From the NCBI GenBank assembly GCA_964649415.1, contig CAZYSK010000054.1:1-41246 (forward strand): a stretch of DNA of 41,246 nt. The letters run 5' to 3'. Every line of letters starts with the position of its first letter. Positions within the stretch are counted from its first letter, which is position 1. Under the pieces are notes generated by a model, which made no database searches, was not told the DNA's origin, and was given only the letters and a program-made list of their open reading frames with translations. The stretch is from CAZYSK01 sp964649415 (lineage in GTDB: Bacteria > Chloroflexota > Anaerolineae > B4-G1). Below are positions 33,197 through 40,798 of this stretch, one piece after another. A program made the translations under genes and the position numbers.

Positions 33197-33631
33197 TCAC
33201 TGTTCTGATGTCCTCCCAATGATGGGTATAGCCTGGGGCCTTTCGCCCCGCTTCCGGCGCTCTACAAGACCGTATATTTCTTCAAAGGACTCGGCCAACT
33301 CGTGCATCGAGTCAGAGAGGGCGTCAACCCTCGTCACCACCGGCTGGAACTCGGTGTTATCCCTCATCCTCACGAAATTCGGGCTTCCTCTCCTGCCCAA
33401 GACGACTTCACAGTCCTCGAATATCCTCATAGCTGACTTTAGCTTTCTGACGTCGCCATGCTTGCTCTCATTCTCGTCCTCCTCGGGCGAAGTGTTCTTT
33501 CTCTTCTCCACAAGAACCGACCTGCCGTCCTCAAAGAGATCGAAAATGTAAAAATCCCTCGCTGTCCCCATGTGATCGGGGATGATGTTTTCGCCGCAGT
33601 TCGAGCCAAGAACAACCCTTATTTTCCTCAT
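33197..33631 (-). CDS. NifX/NafY-like dinitrogenase iron-molybdenum cofactor-type protein
   Basis: 144 residues. The start (IRVVLGSNCGENIIPDHMGT, then ARDFYIFDLFEDG) and the RNaseH-like alternating pattern match the Fe-Mo cofactor biosynthesis domain family, which in non-diazotrophs often carries Fe-S or Mo clusters. A charged insert (KRKNTSPEEDENESKHGD) and FVRMRDNTEFQPVVTRV follow. Its gene overlaps the FmdB stop by 4 bases. Neighbours (mrp fragment, ferredoxin, DUF5320) are the usual company of such proteins in anaerobes. Confidence 0.82.
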   Translation of the reverse strand: MRKIRVVLGSNCGENIIPDHMGTARDFYIFDLFEDGRSVLVEKRKNTSPEEDENESKHGDVRKLKSAMRIFEDCEVVLGRRGSPNFVRMRDNTEFQPVVTRVDALSDSMHELAESFEEIYGLVERRKRGERPQAIPIIGRTSEQ

Positions 33632-33888
33632 GTTTCTCCCTCGTCAGTCCGGACTGAAACTCCTCGCGTTTCCACACATTCGGGCAGTCGCCTCACATCA
33701 TTTGGATTGCCTTTACGGGACAGGCCTGAGCGCAGTCCCTTGCCTTTGAAGACGACTCTCGCGGGATGGATGACGCGGCGCACCTCGCCCCCACACTCCG
33801 GGCAGGTCTTTATCGCGTCGTCTGTGATACGCTGGTGGCGTTCGAATCGCACGCCACAGTCCTGACACTCATACTCGTATAATGGCAT
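33628..33888 (-). CDS. FmdB-type zinc ribbon protein with a replaced C-terminus
   Basis: 86 residues. The first ~50 are the FmdB zinc ribbon: MPLYEYECQDCGVRFERHQR with the second CxxC in KTCPECGGEVRRVIHPARVV. After FKGKG the tail (LRSGLSRKGNPNDVRRLPE) is not FmdB-like. In another frame at the same place (about 33740-33695) the DNA reads RDCAQACPVKAIQMM and stop, the end of a ferredoxin. So the fmdB 5' part was joined to a ferredoxin 3' part. The truncated zinc ribbon may still fold. Confidence 0.78.
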   Translation of the reverse strand: MPLYEYECQDCGVRFERHQRITDDAIKTCPECGGEVRRVIHPARVVFKGKGLRSGLSRKGNPNDVRRLPECVETRGVSVRTDEGET

Positions 33889-33906
33889 ATCTGACCGTCC
33901 TCTGCG

Positions 33907-34113
33907 TCATCGCGTATTCTGCCGTCGGCTCAAGCCCGATCCCTTCACAACCCCTTTTCCATCCGGCTCAGGCATACGCCCCAGGTTTTTGGGATTGTAA
34001 GACGCCTCGATAACCTTGCCCGAATAAGCCGCTCGCGCATCTTCGATCACTTGCCTCTGTAGCTCCTCGACGAGGCGGCCAAAGTCAGTTGCTATATCCC
34101 GCGTGTCCTCCAG
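33907..34113 (-). pseudogene. NifU-like Fe-S scaffold, N-terminal fragment
   Basis: The frame directly following the ferredoxin stop reads TDFGRLVEELQRQ, IEDARAAYSGKVIEA and YNPKNLGRMPEPDGKG, the N-terminus of NifU/IscU-like scaffold proteins (YS-KV--H--NP-N-G---PDG). It stops matching after GVVKGSG, just before the PCGD ligand motif, and ends 8 codons later. No ATG is present; GTG 34050 is the only good candidate start, so the true start may also be altered. None of the cluster-binding cysteines remain, so it cannot work as a scaffold. Confidence 0.72.
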
Positions 34114-34551
34114 CTACCGACGTCCCCGCCGGCGACGGGCGCGCCGGCCCCGACCTCGCCCACCATAGTTCCCGCGCCTGGAGATGCTCGTGGGATAGTA
34201 GGGAGAAACCTTCGGTTGTCCCCGGCTCCCCCGAAGCGCCGCAACCCGGGGCGCCACATCCCGTTGAATGAAGGCCTGCGCTGCGTCCAACAAAGGCCGT
34301 AAGCCGCCAGGTCTGAGTGCCGGCGCGACCGGCCGAGTCGGGCTTGACGTCGGCGCAGGCGCGCTTACAGGTATCGGTTCTTGCATCGCTAGGACAGCGC
34401 CGTTCGGGCAGGCGGAAAGGCAAACTTGGCACTCCCGGCATAGGCTCTGCTCGACCTGGGCCACACCATCTACCAAGCGCATGGCACCAGTCGGGCAGGC
34501 TTCGACGCACAGACCACAGCCTGTGCAGCGTTCCTCATCGACATAGATCAT
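34114..34551 (-). CDS. 2x[4Fe-4S] ferredoxin with Arg/Gly-rich tail
   Basis: 145 residues from ATG 34551. Two clusters at the N-terminus: CTGCGLCVEACPTGAM and CRECQVCLSACPNGAV. A Pro/Ala linker then leads to a very basic, Arg- and Gly-rich end (RGRGRRARRRRGRR). Small ferredoxins with this kind of tail occur beside Mrp, NifX-like and DUF5320 genes in anaerobes. The tail may bind nucleic acid or an acidic partner; this is inference. The stop is in frame with the NifU-like fragment. Confidence 0.88.
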   Translation of the reverse strand: MIYVDEERCTGCGLCVEACPTGAMRLVDGVAQVEQSLCRECQVCLSACPNGAVLAMQEPIPVSAPAPTSSPTRPVAPALRPGGLRPLLDAAQAFIQRDVAPRVAALRGSRGQPKVSPYYPTSISRRGNYGGRGRGRRARRRRGRR

Positions 34552-34563
34552 TGTGACCACCTA

Positions 34564-34977
34564 TCAAAACCTGATATCTATCTTTTCCTTCTTGAATCCT
34601 TTGAGCAGCGATAGCACCGCAAGAATCGTGCTCCTCACGCTGTTGGAGATAAAGGGGTTCATCGGCATCGGTTGTCCGCCTACCTTTTCCTGCTCCGGCG
34701 TGGGGGGTGCCCCATAAGGGCCATACGCTGCAGCCGGGGGGGCTCCCCAGACCGGCGCGTACCCGTAGCGGGCCCAGCCGGGCAGGCCAGTGGCATAGTA
34801 CATGTTGCGCCAACCGCGGCCCCCACCCCAGCCTCCACCACGCCCCCAGCCCATGCCAAAGCCCCGGCCGGGCATCGGGTTCGCGTAGCCGGGCACGCCG
34901 TAGCCGGCGCAGTAGCCCGCCCCGCGTCCGGTCATCGGTCCCATGCCCCTGGGTCCAGTTCCATCTCCTGCTGGCAT
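34564..34977 (-). CDS. DUF5320-family protein with an exchanged C-terminus
   Basis: 137 residues. The start matches DUF5320: PAGDGTGPRGMGPMTGRGAG, then YCAGYGVPGY, a Gly/Trp/Arg-rich stretch and YGPYGAPPTPEQE. DUF5320 proteins then have a coiled coil, but here the tail reads NPFISNSVRSTILAVLSLLK, then GFKKEKIDIRF. This is a compact helix-strand end like the end of P-loop proteins of the MobB type (weak match). Probably another in-frame deletion fusion. It lies 12 bases before the ferredoxin start. Confidence 0.72.
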   Translation of the reverse strand: MPAGDGTGPRGMGPMTGRGAGYCAGYGVPGYANPMPGRGFGMGWGRGGGWGGGRGWRNMYYATGLPGWARYGYAPVWGAPPAAAYGPYGAPPTPEQEKVGGQPMPMNPFISNSVRSTILAVLSLLKGFKKEKIDIRF

Positions 34978-35004
34978 CTTGCCTCACCTTCTCATACTGT
35001 CAAT

Positions 35005-35304
35005 TCAAAACATCGGCGTGCTCGGCCGCGTGGATGCTCGCTCTGTGATCTTTTCAGCGATAGGCTCGAACACGTCAATCGCGTACTCCTCGATCTCGCC
35101 GGCGTCGCAATGGCGGGCCAGTTCGGGGTCCAGCGGCAGTTGTCCCAACATCGGCACGCCCAGTTGGTTCGCCGTGCGCATCGCCTGGCTGGGGCCAAAA
35201 ACCTCGATCCGCTCCCCGCAGTTGGGACAAACGGCGTAACTCATATTCTCCACCAGACCGACAGTGGACACTTTCATCTGCAGGGCCATCCTAGCCGCAA
35301 TCAT
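35005..35304 (-). pseudogene. Mrp/NBP35-type Fe-S carrier ATPase, 3' part
   Basis: About 99 residues from ATG 35304 match the C-terminal third of Mrp: MALQMKVSTVGLVENMSYAV with the CPNC metal-binding pair, then RIEVFGPSQAMRTANQLGVP and MLGQLPLDPELARHCDAGEI. The Walker A and B motifs are missing. A fair ribosome site (gggag) by chance precedes the remaining ATG. Without the P-loop it cannot act as an ATPase. Between it and padR (35305-35402) the sequence has no clear identity. Confidence 0.8.
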
Positions 35305-35402
35305 TTTTCTCCCTTGACAATCGCATATTTCGACCCTGTTTCTAGCAACCACTCAACACTCGGTGCGCAGCCGCATCGATACGCAGGCTCCTCAACAACG
35401 CA

Positions 35403-35786
35403 TCAATGATACTCGCCTTCACCTTCTTCCATGTGAAGGTGATACGCTCCCACCAAGTGATCAAGCATCTTCCGAGTCTCATCCAACTCCCGTACCCACG
35501 TAGCCAGTACCTCATCCCCCATAGCGGTGATACGATAAATACGGCGAGGTGGCCCTTGGGTCTGCTCCTCGTCCCACATCGAAGCGACCCATCCGCGTGC
35601 TTCCATATCACGCAGCATCCGGTAGATGACGCTGGGAGCAATCTCTCCCAGGCCGAACTCCTCCAACTGTTCCATCAGGGTATAGCCGTGAGCAGGTTCA
35701 CGGTGCAGGAGCAGAAGCAGTGCCGACTCCCGCATCCCAGTCGCCCAGCGACCACGTCTCCGCCTTCTCTGGCCTTTTCCTCGCAT
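35403..35786 (-). CDS. PadR-family transcriptional regulator
   Basis: 127 residues. The winged helix reads ESALLLLLHREPAHGYTLME, then QLEEFGLGEIAPSVIYRMLRDMEARGWV, with the YR wing (PPRRIYRITAMGDEVLATWV) and a C-terminal helix for dimers. The PadR N-terminal family usually represses nearby transporter genes. It is divergent from an ABC-type gene remnant and has its own near-consensus promoter flanked by a palindrome. A basic N-terminal stretch (RGKGQRRRRRGRW) precedes the domain. Confidence 0.92.
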   Translation of the reverse strand: MRGKGQRRRRRGRWATGMRESALLLLLHREPAHGYTLMEQLEEFGLGEIAPSVIYRMLRDMEARGWVASMWDEEQTQGPPRRIYRITAMGDEVLATWVRELDETRKMLDHLVGAYHLHMEEGEGEYH

Positions 35787-35830
35787 CTTTCCTCTTTCCT
35801 CACAGGGTCAGCCAGACCCATTTCGACTAT

Positions 35831-35859
35831 ACTATATCACACTATGTACTGTATGTCAA
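35831..35859 (-). promoter_or_regulatory. Promoter of padR
   Basis: On the - strand TTGACA (35859-35854), 17 bases, TATAGT (35836-35831). The leader would be about 40 bases. The region 35825-35915 is markedly AT-rich compared with the rest of the window. Confidence 0.85.
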
Positions 35860-35870
35860 TAGATACTTAG

Positions 35871-35891
35871 TATATAGATTATCTCTATATA
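35871..35891. promoter_or_regulatory. Palindromic operator, probably for PadR
   Basis: TATATAGA-ttatc-TCTATATA: perfect 8-base arms with a 5-base centre. It lies just upstream of the padR -35 and toward the divergent ABC remnant. Size and symmetry fit a PadR dimer site. No second full copy was seen. Confidence 0.6.
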
Positions 35892-36003
35892 GACGAATAA
35901 TACATAGATACATGGGGAGTAGGATGGCCAAGACTTGCAGGCAACAAAAAGAGCCCCCATCGTCTGTTGTCCCGTCTTTGCCCGTAGAAGGAGGAGAAGT
36001 CAA

Positions 36004-36111
36004 ATGCCTGATCCTTTGCCAACTATCGAAGTCGCGCAACTGACCAGGCGGTTCGGTCCGCCCAACTTGGGCCTGCTGGTCGTTGATCACATCTCATACC
36101 AGGTGCACTAG
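36004..36111 (+). pseudogene. ABC transporter ATPase, first 35 residues only
   Basis: After a good ribosome site (aaggaggag) the ATG frame reads PDPLPTIEVAQLTRRFG, then LLVVDHISYQVH and TAG. TIEV-LTRRFG---VDHIS is the first strand pair of drug-export ABC ATPases, but the Walker A and all later motifs are absent because the frame meets ABC-2 permease sequence right after. Confidence 0.72.
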
Positions 36112-36646
36112 GAAAACGGAGACGATCGTGACCACCTTCGAGCGGCGGGTCGGCGCGCTGGAGCGGCTGCTGCTGACCCCAATCCGGCTGCCGGCCCTCC
36201 TGGCAGGCAAGCTCTTAGGTGGCATGGTCTTTGGCCTAGTGACGACCCTGGCCGTCCTGATCGTCGCTCTGGCGGTTTTTGGGGCAAGCGGAGTCAACTG
36301 GCCTCTGCTGATCCTGGGCATGATCCTCTCTGCGGCGGCGTTCTCTGCTTTGGGGGTGCTGGTCTCGGTAGCAGTCAAGGAGGTGTTCGAGGCGCAGACG
36401 CTGGCCAATGCCTTCCGCTTTCCGATGATGTTCCTGGGCGGCGTGTTTGTGCCGGTGGCGTCGCTGCCGCCGGGATTGCAGATCGTGACCCGCCCCCTGT
36501 CGCTGACGTATGCCGTCGACGTGCTTCGCGTAGCATTGACCAGTGGAGGACTATCTCGGGCAATGCTGGACTTGGCGATTCTGGCAGGCTTTACTGCCGT
36601 GCTCCTTGGCCTGGCCGTGTGGGTGCTGAGCCGGCGAGTGGCGTAG
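36083..36646 (+). pseudogene. ABC-2 type permease, 3' part
   Basis: The C-terminal half of an ABC-2 membrane subunit: FERRVGALERLLLTPIRLPA, LLAGKLLGGMVFGLVTTLAV, four further membrane helices including MMFLGGVFVPVASLPPGLQI, and a normal end (WVLSRRVA). The first helix and loop are missing. The frame opens at TTG 36083 inside the ATPase remnant. Together the two form the start of an ATPase gene joined to the end of its permease gene, so the exporter is lost. Divergent from padR, which probably once controlled it. Confidence 0.75.
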
Positions 36647-36855
36647 GGCTTGATCGTGTGGCTACAACCGTTGATCTCGTCTGGTGCCCTTTGCCACTCG
36701 CGTTTGACAGATAGAGGCGCCTCTTGGATAATCTCTCGACGCTAGATCACAGTACGCCAGGCTTTTGGGAACCAAAGAGCGTGCGGATGAACAGCATCCG
36801 ACGGTTACCTCAGGAGCCTGGTTTGGCAGTCCAGAGCATACGTAGCAGGGTTGGA

Positions 36856-36901
36856 GCTCATACCCCGGAGGTTCCAGGTTCGAATCCTGGCCCCGCTACC
36901 T
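36856..36901 (+). pseudogene. Near-copy of the 3' part of tRNA-fMet
   Basis: The 46 bases match 23579-23624 of the initiator tRNA with two differences, covering part of the anticodon loop, the whole T arm, the acceptor 3' strand and the following ACCT. The orientation is the same as the intact gene. The 5' half is missing; ahead of it is only cgtagcagggttgga, which may be a shortened D arm. It is a candidate attachment-site copy or a decayed second tRNA. Otherwise no gene is seen in 36647-36984. Confidence 0.8.
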
Positions 36902-36984
36902 AAGCAGGAATGGAACCAACGACCCAAAGATCACTGATTTGAGCCCCAATCCACTGCTTATGTCCCTGCCTTGTCCCAAGCAAC

Positions 36985-39900
36985 CTACACCAACATCAAT
37001 GCCTTTGCTCGCGCGACGGCTCGCACCCGGTTGTTCACACCGAGCTTGCGATAAATGTTCGCCAAGTGCGTCTTCACCGTGCATTCGGCAATGGATAATG
37101 CAGCAGCAATCTCCCGGTTGGATGAACCGGCGTTCAGCGACTGCAGCACCTCTCGCTCGCGCGCGCTGATAGACGCAGCGGTGGAAAGCGCCGCCAGCTC
37201 GTCCTCTGGGATGCGTGTCTGCACCCCGCTGGCGTCCCCTATCGCCCGCAGACTTTCCTTCACAAAGGCCCGAGCCTCAGCAGCGAGGTTCCCCGTGCGC
37301 AGTACGAGCACGAGTACAGGCAAGCCGCGAAGGCCGTGATCCAAGAACGGGCGGATGAATGCCTCTGGATATGCCTGCCGGATGGCATCCGTCATCACCC
37401 GGCGAGCTTGCCTCACCTTGTGCTGCTGGAACAATGCCACAGCCAGCATCACACGTACAGACACGATCGACCCGCCGCGGAATCCGTGTGGGTATTGAGA
37501 CATCGAGCGACTGAGGATACCTTCAGCGGTCGCGCCCTGTTCCCGCTCCAGTAGCACCTCTGCCCGGACAAGGTCGGATAACGGATGCGTATCAGGATAT
37601 GCGGCCTCGTTCAGTAATCGTTCCGCGCCAGCGAGGTTACCTTGTCGCAAGCAGACCAACGCCCGATATACATTCAACTCCTGATCAGACCACAGACCGG
37701 CGGGGCGCCTGGCGTTCAACTCCAGCGCGGATTGAATCGTGGCTTGAGCCGCAGTGTGATTGCCTTGCGCCGATTGAATCAACGTACGTCGAACCGCGAT
37801 AGTAATCGGCCCGTTCGTGCTCGTTGGATTCGGATCGACCTTGGTGGCACGCGATAGGAGTTGATGCGCCTGCGTGAGTTGATCGCGCGCATAGCATACG
37901 TGAGCCAGAGCGGCCAGCGCAATACTGGCTATCTCTGGCAACTTGCCACGCTGGTCAAGTGCCTGCTGTAACACCTCATGCGCTATCTCTTCACCACGCC
38001 GGAGGCACCCCCGCCACGCCGCAATCTCGGCACATCCCCCACCGGCCATTAGCATAGCAAAAAGGTGTCGCCGGGATCGAGCGGTCTCATACACCTCCCG
38101 CGCAAGGGCTTCAGCCCTATCCAAATCCTGCTCGAAAAACTGCGGGTACTCCGTGACGCCGTTCAGCATCTGCCATACGTCGTCGTGCTCATCGGCAGCA
38201 AGATCGTGCGACATCACCGACTCACCCGTCGACCAGATGTGACGAATCCGCTGAATCTCGGCCAGCACATCTTGCTCGTCACTCGTCCGCTCCACCGTCG
38301 GCTTGCGTGTGATACTCGCTTCTGCTCGCGCCATGAACTGTTCCACGCCGGTCTGCGGCAAGGCCACCCTCGCCACGCGCACGTACACGCTTAGGAGCGT
38401 CTTGTGTCGTTGCACCACCGCTTCCGGCAATTGTCGCAGCCAACGCAGCAAGCGCGAGTCCTCGCCAAATTGCTCCAGCTCGCGCAGCGCTATGCTCTCG
38501 ATCAAAGCTGCGGCCTCTTCCCACGCTTCGATGACCAGCAGATGGTACACGGCATTTGCTGGCGCGTTCTGCGTGCAATACCATTCTGCCGCCCGGCGAT
38601 GCAAACGCGGGATTTCAGCCTTGCATTGCATCTGCAATTGGCTGTAAAGCATCTCGGCGAACAAATCGTGATACCGATACTCGTTCTGTTCCCCCAGTCG
38701 CTCGACAAAGAGGTTGTTATGCCACAATTGGGATAGCAGTTTCTCCCCACTGGTTTGCCCGGTGACGGCGTCACACAGTGGTCCGGTCAGATGCTTCAAA
38801 ATCGAGGTTTTGAGCAGAAACGCCTGCGTAGATGGTGGCTGCCGAGATAGCACACTCTCCATAAAGTATTCGCGCAGATAGGTGTGCGCGCCGGTAAAAG
38901 TCGCTATTGATCGATCCCAGTCATCCTGTTTGGTCAGAGCCTGTGTTGCAAGCATGAGGCCAGCAACCCATCCTTCGGTACGCTTTATCAACGCCTGCAT
39001 GTCACCATAGGCCAAGGGCCGCTCCAAGGTGTGCCGCACCAGAAGGTCGATTCCCTCCTCTAGCGTAAAGCGCAAATCGTCTGTCTCCAACTCGGTCACT
39101 ACACCATTTGCCCGCAAACGTCCCAAGGCAAGCGGCGGCTTGACGTGGCTGGAAACAACGATCTGCAAATTCGGCGGCAAATGCTCCAGCAAGGATTGGA
39201 TAGAAGCGTGAATCTCTGGACTCTGAATATGGTGATAGTCGTCCAGGATCAAGCCTATACGGCTGGCAGAGCCTGGTCTGTTCATCACACCGATGATCTC
39301 ATTCACAAGACCGGCGACAGCTTCAGAAATGCCAGAAGGCAAAGACCCGCCGAGATTTGCGAACAACTCTTGTCCCAAGTTAGGACTTGTCACTTGCAAA
39401 GCCGCTACAACCACCTGCCAAAAACGCAGCAGAGCGTCATCATTTGCATCCAACGATACCCACGCCACAGGCATTCCGCAAGCCTGCTGCCACTCATTCA
39501 GCAACGTGCTCTTGCCGAACCCACTGGGCGCACAGATCAAGGTCACCGGCTTATCGATCCGCTGAGTGAGGCGCGGGCGCGTGACGAGCTTTCGCGGCAA
39601 CCCTGGAGGTGTGACTTTGGCCAGCGACAAAGAAGACGTATGGACCTCCTCGGGAGATCCTGTCGTAGCAGCTATGTCAGCGGAATCAGAGCTTGTCAAT
39701 AGCTGCGCCAGCGTCGTCTGCCCAGCCAGACGTGCGCTCGCCTGATCGAGGCACTCTTGAGTCACTTCCTCCGATTTACCAAGATACACCTTGCGGAGTT
39801 TCCCGCCGCGCCGACGGTAGGCATACCAGTATGGGCTACCTCGCCGCACTTCGCGCCGAGCAGTAAAGTGTCCAGCATCTCCCTTGAAAACAAAGCCCGG

Positions 39901-40029
39901 ATTGTCAGCTCTGGCAAGCCACGCATGCCAATGAGGCGATCCGACTCGAACAGCATCGGCCGCATCTGGACCCGCATCATTGAGCAGCAATGAATCGGTT
40001 CTTACTATTGGTTTCGTGGGTTTCCGCAT
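36985..40029 (-). CDS. Large ATP-binding LuxR-family regulator (MalT/LAL type)
   Basis: 1014 residues from ATG 40029 (caggaggt 4 bases upstream). An N-terminal region has two W/Y-rich repeats (GSPHWHAWL; GSPYWYAYRRRGGKLRKVYLG). Then a STAND/NB-ARC ATPase: Walker A CAPSGFGKSTLLNEW (about 167-180), Walker B LILDDYHHI, and sensor VVSSHVKPPL. A long TPR-like helical region follows, then a C-terminal LuxR HTH (ISAREREVLQSLNAGSSNRE, AECTVKTHLANIYRKLGVN). MalT-type regulators bind an inducer on the helical repeats and oligomerise with ATP. It may control the neighbouring binding-protein gene at 40799, or itself through the palindrome. Confidence 0.93.
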   Translation of the reverse strand: MRKPTKPIVRTDSLLLNDAGPDAADAVRVGSPHWHAWLARADNPGFVFKGDAGHFTARREVRRGSPYWYAYRRRGGKLRKVYLGKSEEVTQECLDQASARLAGQTTLAQLLTSSDSADIAATTGSPEEVHTSSLSLAKVTPPGLPRKLVTRPRLTQRIDKPVTLICAPSGFGKSTLLNEWQQACGMPVAWVSLDANDDALLRFWQVVVAALQVTSPNLGQELFANLGGSLPSGISEAVAGLVNEIIGVMNRPGSASRIGLILDDYHHIQSPEIHASIQSLLEHLPPNLQIVVSSHVKPPLALGRLRANGVVTELETDDLRFTLEEGIDLLVRHTLERPLAYGDMQALIKRTEGWVAGLMLATQALTKQDDWDRSIATFTGAHTYLREYFMESVLSRQPPSTQAFLLKTSILKHLTGPLCDAVTGQTSGEKLLSQLWHNNLFVERLGEQNEYRYHDLFAEMLYSQLQMQCKAEIPRLHRRAAEWYCTQNAPANAVYHLLVIEAWEEAAALIESIALRELEQFGEDSRLLRWLRQLPEAVVQRHKTLLSVYVRVARVALPQTGVEQFMARAEASITRKPTVERTSDEQDVLAEIQRIRHIWSTGESVMSHDLAADEHDDVWQMLNGVTEYPQFFEQDLDRAEALAREVYETARSRRHLFAMLMAGGGCAEIAAWRGCLRRGEEIAHEVLQQALDQRGKLPEIASIALAALAHVCYARDQLTQAHQLLSRATKVDPNPTSTNGPITIAVRRTLIQSAQGNHTAAQATIQSALELNARRPAGLWSDQELNVYRALVCLRQGNLAGAERLLNEAAYPDTHPLSDLVRAEVLLEREQGATAEGILSRSMSQYPHGFRGGSIVSVRVMLAVALFQQHKVRQARRVMTDAIRQAYPEAFIRPFLDHGLRGLPVLVLVLRTGNLAAEARAFVKESLRAIGDASGVQTRIPEDELAALSTAASISAREREVLQSLNAGSSNREIAAALSIAECTVKTHLANIYRKLGVNNRVRAVARAKALMLV

Positions 40030-40049
40030 TCGACCTCCTGCTTGAGGGT

Positions 40050-40100
40050 GCAAAGTTGCCCAACAATCGAGATTATACTACTTGTTGGGCAACTTTGCAA
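40050..40100 (-). promoter_or_regulatory. luxR promoter inside a perfect 17-bp inverted repeat
   Basis: GCAAAGTTGCCCAACAA (40050-40066) and TTGTTGGGCAACTTTGC (40082-40098) are perfect inverted copies with a 15-base centre. On the - strand TTGCAA (40100-40095), 17 bases and TATAAT (40077-40072) make a promoter whose -35 overlaps the outer arm and whose -10 lies in the centre. This suggests tight control, probably autoregulation by the LuxR protein. Confidence 0.75.
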
Positions 40101-40180
40101 CTATCGTTAATCCTCCAAACCGGCACTCTAGCCGTCTTGTCGCTTCAATTCAGCGCCAAAATCCTCCAAACTAACGATAG
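40101..40180. repeat. Second inverted and direct repeat set upstream of luxR
   Basis: CTATCGTTA (40101-40109) and TAACGATAG (40172-40180) are inverted copies 62 bases apart. Inside them aatcctccaaac occurs twice in the same direction (40109-40120 and 40160-40171). They adjoin the luxR promoter palindrome and could be further regulator-binding sites. Confidence 0.6.
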
Positions 40181-40798
40181 ACGGTAGACGAGTTCCGTGT
40201 TATCTTATTAATGAGAAGGGAATGAACAGCACTACACTGAACTGCGATCCACCAAAGTGTGGTGCGAACAGCACATCTTGAACCCTATACCCTGGGTCTG
40301 AATGTGCGTGTGTTGACGACGGTGTAGCATCTTGTCCAGCACCTACCCGCGGCACTCACCGATCAGAGCCATCGCGATCAACTCGCTGTCGCTGCGGACT
40401 GGCGCTGAGTCGTGACGCTTGAACAAATGCAATCTGTTGCCGAATATCGTCCACGATGATATACACCCACAAGCAGAAATCGTCAAAATCGGTTATCATG
40501 TCTTTGTCCTCCCGTGTGATTGGTTGGTCTTGGCAACTCGTCTCATATCACACAGGGGGACATTTTGTTGACTACTCGAAACTAGCATAAGAACGTTTGC
40601 GCCTTTCGGGCTGCACGCGTAACGCGCGTAAGTGTTGTTGTTCTGCAAAGCGTATCGACGCTTTTTTGTCGAGGTTGGCGCTGTTAGCGCCGATGGAAAA
40701 GGAGGTGTCTATCGGATCAGTCCTGCGATGTTCTTTAGTCAAAAGCTTGTGTGTCAAGATTTTGTGCGCATAATCAAAAGGAAGGAGATGTTTAGAAA
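40181..40798. other. Gene-free regulatory stretch
   Basis: About 600 bases without a supportable gene. It holds several paired elements: CCCGTGTGAT...ATCACACAGGG (about 40512-40558), a strong terminator (40647-40667), and GGCGCT-gtt-AGCGCC (40677-40691). The end (aaggaaggag) is the ribosome site of the lipoprotein gene. This may be a long 5' leader of that gene or contain a small RNA. Confidence 0.45.
40647..40667 (+). terminator. Rho-independent terminator in the leader region
   Basis: AAAGCGT (40647-40653), loop atcg, ACGCTTT (40658-40664), then TTT. No + gene precedes it, so it would end either an unseen small RNA or an attenuated leader of the binding-protein gene 132 bases downstream. 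Confidence 0.7.

Noticed and set aside
36985..39702. Several + frames of 90-185 codons inside the LuxR-type gene
   Set aside because: All are antisense to a protein with clear Walker and HTH motifs and lack ribosome sites.
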